Virus record (IMG/VR): IMGVR_UViG_3300030116_001519
Coordinates: 1-49,834 of that record
Reading direction: 5' to 3' (one strand)
From: a virus
Length of the DNA: 49,834 nt
Both the position numbers and the translations under genes were made by a program. The first letter of the stretch is position 1. Every line of letters starts with the position of its first letter. The notes below the pieces were generated by a model. That model made no database searches and was not told where the DNA came from. It saw only the letters and a list, made by a program, of their open reading frames with translations. Positions 1 to 8,117 of the stretch are shown here, in pieces.

Positions 1-3000
1 GAAACATTAAGATTTAAAAAAGGAAGTAATATTACTTTATCAGAATCTGGTGGTGTAATAACAATAGCATCAACAGACACTAATACTCAGTTGTCAAATG
101 CAGAAGTAAGAACAGCAGTAGAAGCTGCTAGTGACTCAAATGTTTTCACAGATGCTGACCACTCTAAATTAGATGGCATTGAAGCCAGTGCAGATGTCAC
201 AGATGAAACCAATGTAACTGCAGCTGGTGCGTTGATGGACTCAGAAGTTTCTAATCTTTCATTTGTAAAAGGACTTACTTCAGGTATTTCTAATGGTAAT
301 GTTTTAGTTGCCAATGCAGCAGTTTCTGATAATGACTTTCTAAAAATTGATGGAACATCAGTAGAAGGTAGAACTGCAGCTGAGATGAGAAGTGATTTAA
401 ATGTTGAAGATGGAGCAACGGCTGACCAGTCAGCAGCTGAAATACTTACAGCTATTAAAACCGTAGACGGTGCTGCAAGCGGACTTGACTCTGATTTATT
501 AGATGGACAACACGGAAGTCATTATTTAGATTTTGGCAACTTTGCTATTGATGATGATGAAATACCTATTGCAAAACTAGCTTCTGACAATGTTAGTTAT
601 GGTGGAGTAACTGTCACTTTAGGTGCTTCAGATGCAACACCTGCATTTGATTTATCTGATGCAACAAGTTTACCTATCGTAGCAGGTACATCTGGAACAC
701 TAAGTGTGGCTAGAGGTGGTACAGGTGCTACATCATTAAATAATTTAATTACATTGAGCACACATACTACAGGTAATTATGTAGCTGCAATATCTGGTAC
801 ATCTAATGAAATAGAAGTATCAGGTTCTGGTAGTGAAGGAGCTACGGTTACTGTAGGTTTACCTGATGATGTAACTATTGGTGGAGACTTATCAGTTACT
901 GGAGGATTAACAGTCAATGGTAGCACAACTACTTTAGATGTAACTAATTTAAAAGTTACAGATAATCTTATAGAACTTAATCAAGGAGTTTCTTCTAATG
1001 CCAACGATAGTGGTATTATAATTGAAAGAGGTAGTACAGGAAATAATGCAATTATCATGTGGGACGAAAGTGCTGATAAATTTGTAGTAGGTACAACTAC
1101 AGCAACTGCAGATTCTACAGGAAATCTAACAGTAGCTACTGGTACTTTAGTTGCAGCTATAGAAGGTAATGCTAGTACTGCAACTGCATTAGCAACAGGT
1201 AGAGATTTTAGTTATACAGGAGACGTAACTGGTACAACTGCTTCAGCTTTTGATGGAACTGGAGATGTAAGTGTGGCTTTAACTATTGCAAGTACAGCTG
1301 TTGAAGGCAGTATGTTAAATAATAATGTAATTAGTGGTCAAACTAATATGACTGGTGATGTAGCAGATGCAGATGAGTTAATGATTTCTGATGATGGTAC
1401 TTTGAAAAGAATTGATTTTAGCGTATTTAGAGACGCAATATTTAACGATGTAAGTGGAGATGCAACAGTAGCTGCAGGTGGAGCTCTTACTATTGCAGCA
1501 AACTCTGTAGCATTAGGTACAGATACAACAGGTAATTATGTTGCAACATTAGCAGATTCAGGAACTGGTGGTATAACAGTTGCTAACTCTGGTAGTGAAT
1601 CAGCAGCAGTTACAGTAGAATTAGATATTAATGGATTAACAGCAGCAACTCTTGCAAGTGGAGATTTCCTTGCTTTTTCAGATGAAAGTGCAACAGGAGA
1701 CCCAACTAAAAAAGAATCTATAGATGATATAGCAACATTGTTTGCAGGTACAGGGCTTACTGCTTCTAGTGCAGTTATTAATTTAGATATTAATGGACTT
1801 ACACTATTGGGAGAAACAGCAGGCTCTACTGATACACTAGCAATATACGATGCAGATGCTGCAGCTATCAAAAAAGTACCTGTTGCTGATTTACCTTTTA
1901 CAAATAACTCTGGTGATATTACTTCTGTTGGTGTAACAGCAGGTACTGGTTTAACTGGTGGAGGTAGTACAAATAGTGGAGCATTTAGTGCTACATTAGC
2001 ATTAGATTTTAGTGGACTTACAGATATGACAGGAGATATATCTGGTACAACAGAATTTATTTTACAAGACGGAACTACAGAATCAAGAAAAGCAGCAAGT
2101 GAAATTAAACTATCTAACTTTAATAATGATAGTGGATTTGTTACTGCTAACACAATGGGTTCTGGTTTTGTTTTAGAGGATGGCGATGGAACAGAAGTAA
2201 CAATTACTGAGAATAAAGAAGTTAAATTTATAGATGGTAAGGGTATGCAAATCAACTGGACAGATACCGATAATGGTACAGATGGAGACCCATACGATTT
2301 AACATTTGATGTAGATATACAAGGAACTGCCTTAGCAGCAGAAGTAGCGACAAACGACTTAGTATTAATATCTGATACTAATGATAGTAATACTGTAAAG
2401 TCTACTACAATAACAGAAATCGTTGCATTAGCACCTCAAGGTGATATTACTGAAGTAGTAGCTGGTACAAATATTAGTGGTGGAGGAGGTACTGGAAGTG
2501 TCACATTAAATGTTGATGATGCTTTCTTGGTAAACGACGCTAACGATACTACAACTGGAACAATAACTGCAGCTGGGTTTACTACAGCAGGTAATTTAAC
2601 TCTTGGTGGACACGCAGTAAATGATATTGACTTAGGTGGAGAATTTGTTGATGCCGACGACCATCTGATGACTTCTGCAGCAATCAACGACAGAATCACA
2701 TCTTTTGGATATACAACTAACACTGGTGACATAACATCAGTAGTAGCTGGTACAGGATTATCTGGAGGAGCAACTAGTGGCGAGGCTACTTTAAATTTAG
2801 ACATCAATGGTCTTGGATTAGCACCAGAAGTTACAACTAGTGATATTGTCGCTATATATGATGCTTCAGCAACAGCAATAAAAAAGATAACTGTAAATGA
2901 TATAGTAGCTCTTGCTTCATCTGGAGATATAACAGGAGTAACTGCAGGAAACGGTCTTACAGGTGGAGGTTCATCTGGTGGAGTTTCTTTAGCAGTAGGT

Positions 3001-5187
3001 GCTGGTAATCTTATTGATGTACAAGCAAATCAGGTAGATGTTGATTTGAGTGAACTTACTGACGGAACTGCTGACATAGTTGGTAGTGAAGATGAGCTGG
3101 TGTATTTAGATAATGGTTCACAAAAGAGAAAGCTTGTATCAGAAATAAAACTAAGTCAGTTTAACAATGACTCAGGCTTTACTGCTAATACTGGAGATAT
3201 AACTGCTGTTGTAGCAGGAGATGGATTAAGTGGAGGAGCAACTTCAGGTAGTGCCACAGTCGATGTAGACATACAGGGAACTGCTTTAGCTAGTGAAGTA
3301 GCTACTAATGATTTAGTATTGATAGCTGATACTAGTAATAGCAATGCTATAAAGTCTATGGATATTAATAGTATAATTTCATTAGCACCACAGGGAGACA
3401 TAACCCAAGTTGTTGCAGGAACAAATCTAAGCGGTGGAGGTAATAGTGGTTCTGTAACTTTAAATGTAGATGACGCATTTTTAAAGAACGATGCAAACGA
3501 TACAACTTCTGGTACAATTACAGCTGCTGGTTTTACAACATCAGGTTCAATAACTTTAGGAGGTCATGCATTTAATGACATTGATTTAGCTGGTGAGTTC
3601 GTTGATGCTGATGACCATATAATGTCCTCTGCAGCGATAAATGATAGAATTACATCTTTTGGTTATACGACTAATACAGGAGATATTACTGGAGTTACGG
3701 CAGGAACTGGACTATCAGGCGGTGGTTCAAGTGGCGGTGTAACAGTAAACTTAGATATTGATGGATTAGGATTAGCACCAGGAGGAGCAACAGATGATAC
3801 TGTTGCTATATACGATGAGTCAGCTTCAGCTATAAAAAAATTACCTTTATCAGATATTGTATCATTGGCACCACAAGGAGATATTACTGGTGTTACAGCA
3901 GGTAATGCACTTACTGGTGGTGGTACTTCTGGAGCTATAACAATTAACCACGAAGATACTTCTTCACAAGCATCGGTTAATAATTCTGGTAGAACATATA
4001 TACAAGATATAACTCTTGATACTTATGGTCACGTAACTGGAATTACTTCTGCTACAGAAACAGTAACAAATACAGATACAAACACAAATCAATTAACTAC
4101 TTTCCAATTAGAAGATGGAGATGGTACAGAAGTTACTATTTCACACGGTAAAGAAGTTAAGTTTGTAGAGGGTGGTGGTATAGATATAAATTGGACAGAT
4201 ACTTCTAATGGTAGCGATTCAGACCCTTATGATTTAACATTTACAGTTTCATCTCAAACTGATAACAACTTTACTGATGCAGACCATAGTAAGTTAGACG
4301 GAATAGAGGCAAGTGCAGATGTAACTGACGCAACTAATGTGACTGCAGCAGGTGCATTAATGGATAGTGAGTGTACTAATCTAGCAGCTGTTAAAGGAAT
4401 AAACCAAGCATTAACTACAAGTTCTGATGTACAATTTGCAGCTGTAACTCAGTCAAGTTTTGTTATGGACGGTAATACTATTTCTGGTATTGATGATTCA
4501 GGTGAATTTACTAATAACGATTCTCACATTATGACTTCTGCTGCGGTAGAAGATAAAATTTTAAGTTATGGATATACTACTGCTTCAGCATTAGGTTTAG
4601 GTGATTTAGCTTTAGTAGATGATATTCCTGCTAGTAAAGTGGTATCTGGAACTCTTGCTTCAGCAAGAATACCAGATGATTTTATTAAAAACAATGCTAA
4701 TGACACAACAAGTGGTACGATTACTGCCGCAGGATTCAATACAGCTTCTGGTAAAGTAGGAGATGTTGATGATGAGTATATTGACTTTGGAACTGCTGGT
4801 GAAATACAATTTAAGATAGATAATGTTGAAGACTTTATGATGGCAGATGGTGGAACATTCCACGCAAACGCAGATATTATTGCTTCTTCTGGTAGTATAT
4901 CATCAGATAAAAAACTTAAAAAGAACATTGTAGATGTTTCATATGGATTAGATGACATATTAAAACTTCGTGGTGTAGAGTTTGACTGGAAAGAAAAATT
5001 TGAAGGTAAACACGATATTGGATTTATAGCACAAGAAGTTGAAGAGGTTATTCCAGAACTTGTAAAAGAAGTAGAAGGATTAAACGATGAAGAATCTCAC
5101 TTAGTTGTAAACTATACAAATGTTATTCCAGTTTTAGTAGAAGCAATCAAAGAATTAAAAGCTGAAATAGAGGAACTTAAGAAATGA
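1..5187 (+). CDS. Giant tail fibre protein, 5' end missing (fibre 1)
   Basis: The reading frame is open from the first base, so the true start lies upstream; 1728 residues are visible. The body is Gly/Ser/Thr/Asp-rich and low in Cys. It carries about eight copies of a repeat of the form GDIT-x-V-x-AGTGLSGGG-x-SG (for example near bases 1911, 2441, 2724, 2923, 3193, 3394, 3679 and 3874). A second repeat, DADHSKLDGIEASADVTD, occurs near both ends. The C-terminus, from about base 4900, matches the peptidase S74 intramolecular chaperone: SSDKKLKKNI, then GVEFDWK, then IGFIAQEVEEV, then a coiled-coil tail. In that family the chaperone trimerises the fibre and cuts itself off at the Ser of the SSD motif. 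The stop overlaps the next gene by 4 bases. A paralogue lies at 10563-15578. Confidence 0.88.
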   Translation, partial: ETLRFKKGSNITLSESGGVITIASTDTNTQLSNAEVRTAVEAASDSNVFTDADHSKLDGIEASADVTDETNVTAAGALMDSEVSNLSFVKGLTSGISNGNVLVANAAVSDNDFLKIDGTSVEGRTAAEMRSDLNVEDGATADQSAAEILTAIKTVDGAASGLDSDLLDGQHGSHYLDFGNFAIDDDEIPIAKLASDNVSYGGVTVTLGASDATPAFDLSDATSLPIVAGTSGTLSVARGGTGATSLNNLITLSTHTTGNYVAAISGTSNEIEVSGSGSEGATVTVGLPDDVTIGGDLSVTGGLTVNGSTTTLDVTNLKVTDNLIELNQGVSSNANDSGIIIERGSTGNNAIIMWDESADKFVVGTTTATADSTGNLTVATGTLVAAIEGNASTATALATGRDFSYTGDVTGTTASAFDGTGDVSVALTIASTAVEGSMLNNNVISGQTNMTGDVADADELMISDDGTLKRIDFSVFRDAIFNDVSGDATVAAGGALTIAANSVALGTDTTGNYVATLADSGTGGITVANSGSESAAVTVELDINGLTAATLASGDFLAFSDESATGDPTKKESIDDIATLFAGTGLTASSAVINLDINGLTLLGETAGSTDTLAIYDADAAAIKKVPVADLPFTNNSGDITSVGVTAGTGLTGGGSTNSGAFSATLALDFSGLTDMTGDISGTTEFILQDGTTESRKAASEIKLSNFNNDSGFVTANTMGSGFVLEDGDGTEVTITENKEVKFIDGKGMQINWTDTDNGTDGDPYDLTFDVDIQGTALAAEVATNDLVLISDTNDSNTVKSTTITEIVALAPQGDITEVVAGTNISGGGGTGSVTLNVDDAFLVNDANDTTTGTITAAGFTTAGNLTLGGHAVNDIDLGGEFVDADDHLMTSAAINDRITSFGYTTNTGDITSVVAGTGLSGGATSGEATLNLDINGLGLAPEVTTSDIVAIYDASATAIKKITVNDIVALASSGDITGVTAGNGLTGGGSSGGVSLAVGAGNLIDVQANQVDVDLSELTDGTADIVGSEDELVYLDNGSQKRKLVSEIKLSQFNNDSGFTANTGDITAVVAGDGLSGGATSGSATVDVDIQGTALASEVATNDLVLIADTSNSNAIKSMDINSIISLAPQGDITQVVAGTNLSGGGNSGSVTLNVDDAFLKNDANDTTSGTITAAGFTTSGSITLGGHAFNDIDLAGEFVDADDHIMSSAAINDRITSFGYTTNTGDITGVTAGTGLSGGGSSGGVTVNLDIDGLGLAPGGATDDTVAIYDESASAIKKLPLSDIVSLAPQGDITGVTAGNALTGGGTSGAITINHEDTSSQASVNNSGRTYIQDITLDTYGHVTGITSATETVTNTDTNTNQLTTFQLEDGDGTEVTISHGKEVKFVEGGGIDINWTDTSNGSDSDPYDLTFTVSSQTDNNFTDADHSKLDGIEASADVTDATNVTAAGALMDSECTNLAAVKGINQALTTSSDVQFAAVTQSSFVMDGNTISGIDDSGEFTNNDSHIMTSAAVEDKILSYGYTTASALGLGDLALVDDIPASKVVSGTLASARIPDDFIKNNANDTTSGTITAAGFNTASGKVGDVDDEYIDFGTAGEIQFKIDNVEDFMMADGGTFHANADIIASSGSISSDKKLKKNIVDVSYGLDDILKLRGVEFDWKEKFEGKHDIGFIAQEVEEVIPELVKEVEGLNDEESHLVVNYTNVIPVLVEAIKELKAEIEELKK

Positions 5188-6278
5188 GCTTGACTGCATC
5201 AGGACAAATATCAATGCACGATATAAGAAGTGAGTTAGGAGCTAGTGGAGAAATATCTTTGATAGAAGCTTCTGACGGTACTATAGCAACTATCAATACT
5301 CAAAATGATGCAGATGATAGACCAGACGGTAGTGCACCTCACGCTATGAGTGAGTTCTATAGCTATGACCACGATTTAGCTGGTACATCTTGGAGTGTTG
5401 CAGATAATACTGGATTAAATCTTGCTGATTTTCCTGGACAAACTGCAACAAGTACTAAAGATGCACAGATGACAGTAAATAATGGTAGTGGTGGAACAAG
5501 TTGTTCTTTGTCTACTAGTGGTGGACCATTTGGTAATTTTACATTAGCTATATCAAGCAGTGGCGACCCAGGTAGTGGCGGTACTAGCAATAGTGGTAGT
5601 GGATTTATTTCTACATCATCAGCTAATAGTAATAGTTTATTTACTGGACATAACTCTGGTACAAGATTTATTAGAACAAGGTGGCAACACACTCCAAGTA
5701 ATAAAGACGGTACAGGTTCTTATACATTAACACTTACTAACAACTCACAAACTGCAACTATTACTGGAACTATTAATTTTGCTTTTGGTGGAGGACCAGG
5801 TTTATGTATTTATGAAAACATACCAGTTAATTTAAAAGAAGGTACTGCAAACATACACGACTTAGATGTTGGAGATATGATTATGTCTTACAATTGGGAG
5901 ACTGGACAAGAAGAAGAAGTTGAGATACAACAGATAGAAAAAAGATTACACGAAAATTTATACAAGATTATGCTATCTGACCCTAATGATGAGACGGAAG
6001 GAGAAGAATTAAAAGAACTAATACTTACAGAGGACCACCCTATATATAAACAAGATGGTAGTATGGTATCTGAAGACCCAAGTAGAACTGCAGCAAACTA
6101 TGATTTAGATGCAGCTTCTATACAACCTAATGATTTACTGAAAGTATTAGATGGCAAGTACTATGCACAGGTGCATAGATTAGAAGGATTTCCAAAGAAA
6201 CATTGGACATATACTATATTAACAAAAAACAATAACTTTTACGCAAATGGCGTATTAGTACACAGTGAATTAACATAA
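5184..6278 (+). CDS. Tail-tip-like protein with C-terminal Hint domain
   Basis: This 364-residue protein starts at an ATGA overlap with the fibre stop. Residues 1-65 form a module with the motif SAPHAMSEFYSYDH, followed by a Gly/Ser-rich beta region. From Cys208, just after GGGPG, the sequence looks like a Hedgehog/intein (Hint) domain: CIYENIPV, then HDLDVGDMIMSYN, then T282-E-D-H285 (the TxxH block), then a last block NFYANGVLVHSE with His360. Hint domains catalyse an N-S acyl shift at the first Cys. The usual C-terminal HN plus Cys/Ser of inteins is replaced by HSELT, so I infer cleavage or transesterification rather than splicing. Its position after a fibre gene suggests a structural tip protein. 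No Hint-domain substrate can be named. Confidence 0.78.
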   Translation: MSLTASGQISMHDIRSELGASGEISLIEASDGTIATINTQNDADDRPDGSAPHAMSEFYSYDHDLAGTSWSVADNTGLNLADFPGQTATSTKDAQMTVNNGSGGTSCSLSTSGGPFGNFTLAISSSGDPGSGGTSNSGSGFISTSSANSNSLFTGHNSGTRFIRTRWQHTPSNKDGTGSYTLTLTNNSQTATITGTINFAFGGGPGLCIYENIPVNLKEGTANIHDLDVGDMIMSYNWETGQEEEVEIQQIEKRLHENLYKIMLSDPNDETEGEELKELILTEDHPIYKQDGSMVSEDPSRTAANYDLDAASIQPNDLLKVLDGKYYAQVHRLEGFPKKHWTYTILTKNNNFYANGVLVHSELT

Positions 6279-6288
6279 AGGGGCAATA

Positions 6289-6585
6289 ATGGAAGTTGGC
6301 AAAGATACTAAATTTACATTATCTATAGAAACAGGTATTAGTATATTGGTTACTGTAGGTATGATTATTGGTATGTGGTATTCATTACAAGCAGAAATAG
6401 AACTTGCTAAAGAATTACCAGAACCAGAGGTTTCACGTATGGAGTATGATTTAAAAGACCAAATGATACGTGATTCAATATTAAATACAGAGGGTAAAGT
6501 AGATAAGCTAGAAGAAAAAGTAGATGATATTAAAGAAGATACTAGAGCTATCACTGAAACTCTTATAGACATGAATAACAAATAA
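6289..6585 (+). CDS. Single-pass membrane coiled-coil protein (copy A)
   Basis: A 98-residue protein with one hydrophobic segment at about residues 14-33 (ISILVTVGMIIGMWYSL), followed by an acidic and basic heptad-like region (DKLEEKVDDIKEDTRAITETL). The start is preceded by AAAGGGGCAATA. The topology resembles spanin or holin-accessory proteins, and the holin gene is about 1.2 kb downstream, but no family is recognised. A second, nearly identical copy begins at 49602. Over the 233 shared bases I count 10 differences, of which 9 are silent. Confidence 0.7.
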   Translation: MEVGKDTKFTLSIETGISILVTVGMIIGMWYSLQAEIELAKELPEPEVSRMEYDLKDQMIRDSILNTEGKVDKLEEKVDDIKEDTRAITETLIDMNNK

Positions 6586-6683
6586 TGAGGTTTACAGATG
6601 AACAACAGATTTATATCATACTTGGTATTAACGCTCTTCTCATCACTATCTTGGCTGCACTCACAATCAGTCAACTTAGATAG
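6585..6683 (+). CDS. 32-residue hydrophobic peptide overlapping the next gene
   Basis: The start codon overlaps the previous stop in a TAATG junction, the same arrangement used by many neighbouring genes. The product has a short polar start (MRFTDEQQ) and then a continuous transmembrane stretch (IYIILGINALLITILAAL). It overlaps the start of the thioredoxin-like gene at 6598 in another frame by 86 bases. It has no separate Shine-Dalgarno site and would rely on coupling. It may be a small membrane or holin-type peptide, or chance. Confidence 0.4.
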   Translation: MRFTDEQQIYIILGINALLITILAALTISQLR

Positions 6684-6981
6684 TTTTCAGAAGATACAAG
6701 CACTAAACATACAAGAATGTGCAGTAGTGCAAGTTAATGCATCTTGGAATTACCAAAACAGAGTAAAGATAGAAAAACTTGCTGACCTTTGTTATGTAGC
6801 AGAAATAGATTTAAACAACAAGTCTATAGGAGCTGTAATACAAAAAGAATGGAATATTAAAGTTGTCCCTACTATTATCATTCTAAAAGAAGGTAAAGAA
6901 GTTGAAAGATACGAACCTGGTATAAGTATGAGATTTGATGAACAAGAGGTATTTAATAAGATTAAGAAGGAGATAAAGTAA
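6598..6981 (+). CDS. Exported thioredoxin-fold protein without CxxC
   Basis: A 127-residue protein starting at ATG 6598 after GAGG with 7-base spacing. Residues 1-23 form a signal peptide (MNNRFISYLVLTLFSSLSWL). The remainder reads as a thioredoxin fold: a VVQVNASW strand, VAEIDLN, and the cis-proline segment VVPTIIILKEGKEVERYEPG. The usual WCGPC active site is replaced by WNYQN, so disulphide redox chemistry is unlikely at that site. Two cysteines remain elsewhere (QECAVV and DLCYV). It may bind a partner in the periplasm; its role in the phage is unknown. The stop overlaps the next start. Confidence 0.62.
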   Translation: MNNRFISYLVLTLFSSLSWLHSQSVNLDSFQKIQALNIQECAVVQVNASWNYQNRVKIEKLADLCYVAEIDLNNKSIGAVIQKEWNIKVVPTIIILKEGKEVERYEPGISMRFDEQEVFNKIKKEIK

Positions 6982-7127
6982 TGCCTGGATTAAAAGGAAA
7001 ACAAGCAAACATAGATGTAGCAAGACCATTTGGTAGAATTACTGCAGCAGATTTTAAGCTTTTAAATAAAATGAAACAAAAAAATGGTAAGGGTGCTACT
7101 AAACCTGCTGCTAAAAATAAAAAGTAA
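6981..7127 (+). CDS. Small basic protein, 48 residues
   Basis: Reads from ATG 6981, which touches the previous stop (TAATG), to a stop overlapping the next ATG at 7127. The Shine-Dalgarno site AAGGAGATAAAGTA precedes it. The product has a central segment RPFGRITAADFKLLNKMKQK and a Lys-rich tail (KNGKGATKPAAKNKK). It belongs to a chain of translationally coupled basic proteins before the holin. No family recognised. Confidence 0.65.
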   Translation: MPGLKGKQANIDVARPFGRITAADFKLLNKMKQKNGKGATKPAAKNKK

Positions 7128-7429
7128 TGCCTAGAAAAAAAAGAGACCCAAAAGTAGGGACTGGGAAAAAACCTAAAGGTAGTGGCAGAAGATTATATAC
7201 TGACGAAAATCCAAAAGATACAGTAAGAATTAGATTTGCAACACCTAAAGATGCTAGAGCAACGGTAGCTAGAGTAAAAAAAATAAGAAAACCTTTTGCA
7301 AGAAAAATACAAATACTTACCGTAGGAGAACAAAGAGCAAAAGTTATGGGTAAAAGAACGGTAGTAAGCATTTTTAAAAAAGGTAAAGAAAGTATTAGGA
7401 GACAAAATGCCCGCAAAAAGAAAAAGTAA
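7127..7429 (+). CDS. Basic protein, 100 residues
   Basis: A very basic protein with a Lys/Arg-rich head (MPRKKRDPKVGTGKKPKG) and tail (RRQNARKKKK) around a compact core (TVRIRFATPKDARATVARVKKI). It starts at a TAATG junction with the 48-residue gene and overlaps the next gene by 23 bases. A nucleic-acid-binding or virion role is inferred from charge and from its place among structural genes. Confidence 0.72.
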   Translation: MPRKKRDPKVGTGKKPKGSGRRLYTDENPKDTVRIRFATPKDARATVARVKKIRKPFARKIQILTVGEQRAKVMGKRTVVSIFKKGKESIRRQNARKKKK

Positions 7430-7709
7430 AAAAGACCCAAGACTAGCTAGAGCTGGAGTTTCAGGTTACAACAAACCTAAAAGAACACCTAATCATCCAA
7501 AAAAATCTCACATAGTTGTAGCCAAAGAAGGTGATAAAATCAAAACTATAAGGTTTGGACAACAAGGAGCTAAAACTGCAGGTAAACCTAAAAAAGGTGA
7601 GTCGAGAAGAATTAAAATGAAACGTAAAAGTTTCAAAGCACGACATAGAAGAAACATAGCCAAGGGTAAGATGAGTGCTGCTTACTGGGCTAATAAAGTA
7701 AAATGGTAG
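7407..7709 (+). CDS. Basic protein with KARHRRNIAKGKMSAAYWANKVKW tail region
   Basis: A 100-residue basic protein beginning MPAKRKSKKDPRLARAGVSG with a conserved-looking centre (HIVVAKEGDKIKTIRFGQQG) and an aromatic C-terminus ending AAYWANKVKW. I recall this arrangement from a conserved phage family of unknown function (a DUF6321-type protein), but that is memory and was not searched. ATG 7407 follows the Shine-Dalgarno site TAGGAGACAAA and lies inside the upstream gene. The stop TAG runs directly into the AGGAGG site that serves the next small frame at 7720. Confidence 0.74.
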   Translation: MPAKRKSKKDPRLARAGVSGYNKPKRTPNHPKKSHIVVAKEGDKIKTIRFGQQGAKTAGKPKKGESRRIKMKRKSFKARHRRNIAKGKMSAAYWANKVKW

Positions 7710-7719
7710 GAGGACAATT

Positions 7720-7758
7720 ATGAATTGTGATTGTTTATGTGGAACATGCCTAAACTAA
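7720..7758 (+). CDS. 12-residue Cys-rich leader peptide
   Basis: An AGGAGG Shine-Dalgarno site at 7708-7713 is spaced 6 bases from ATG 7720, the best-looking ribosome site in this area. The frame encodes MNCDCLCGTCLN and stops at 7756-7758, inside the holin gene whose ATG (7746) lies within this frame. Four of 12 residues are Cys in a CxCxCxxC pattern. It could be a translated leader that couples or regulates holin expression, or a metal-binding micropeptide. The alternative is that the ribosome site really serves a holin start. Confidence 0.42.
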   Translation: MNCDCLCGTCLN

Positions 7759-8117
7759 ATGTAGTTGCAGGCATTATTGATAAAGTAGCTGGTCATGTTG
7801 ACAAGTTTACTTTAGATAAAGAAGAAAAAGCAAACTTAATTATGGAAATTAATAAGGCTCAAATAGAGGTAAACAAAGTAGAGGCTGGCTCTGATAGTTT
7901 ATTCAAAAGTGGATGGAGACCTTCAGTAGGCTGGATTTGTTCTTTTGCATTAGGCTATCATTTTGTAATGCAACCAATGTTAGCATTTATATTAAGTGCT
8001 CTTGGTCACAACATAATATTGCCAGAATTTGATATGACAACTTTAACTACAATTTTAATGGGACTCTTAGGTCTTGGAGGAATGCGTAGTTTTGAGAAGG
8101 TAAAGAAAAGTGCCTAA
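7746..8117 (+). CDS. Holin, three-transmembrane type
   Basis: A 123-residue protein from ATG 7746 (MPKLNVVAGIIDKVAGH). The N-terminal half is amphipathic and charged (DKEEKANLIMEINKAQIEVNKVEAG). It is followed by the segment SGWRPSVGWICSFALGYHFV and two further hydrophobic stretches (PMLAFILSALG, TTILMGLLGLGGM), with a short basic tail. This is the pattern of the 3-TM holin family found in gene transfer agents and many phages. Holins permeabilise the inner membrane to time lysis. In-frame TTG 7731 and ATG 7737 are possible alternative starts. The gene overlaps the 12-residue frame upstream and, by 8 bases, the nozzle-like gene downstream. Confidence 0.75.
   Translation: MPKLNVVAGIIDKVAGHVDKFTLDKEEKANLIMEINKAQIEVNKVEAGSDSLFKSGWRPSVGWICSFALGYHFVMQPMLAFILSALGHNIILPEFDMTTLTTILMGLLGLGGMRSFEKVKKSA

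Noticed and set aside
1536-2255. Long antisense open frame under fibre 1
   Set aside because: Ser/Val/Pro-rich shadow of the repetitive Thr/Gly/Ala coding strand, with no ribosome site and no protein-like pattern. Several similar antisense frames under both fibres were left out for the same reason.
2665-3614. CTGATGA boxes resembling hammerhead cores in fibre 1
   Set aside because: They occur at 2665 and 3608 in codons for the ADDH motif and lack a following stem and GAAA box.
1911-3950. Regular repeats that could be taken for a CRISPR-like array
   Set aside because: They are in-frame protein repeats with variable spacing and no conserved spacer structure.
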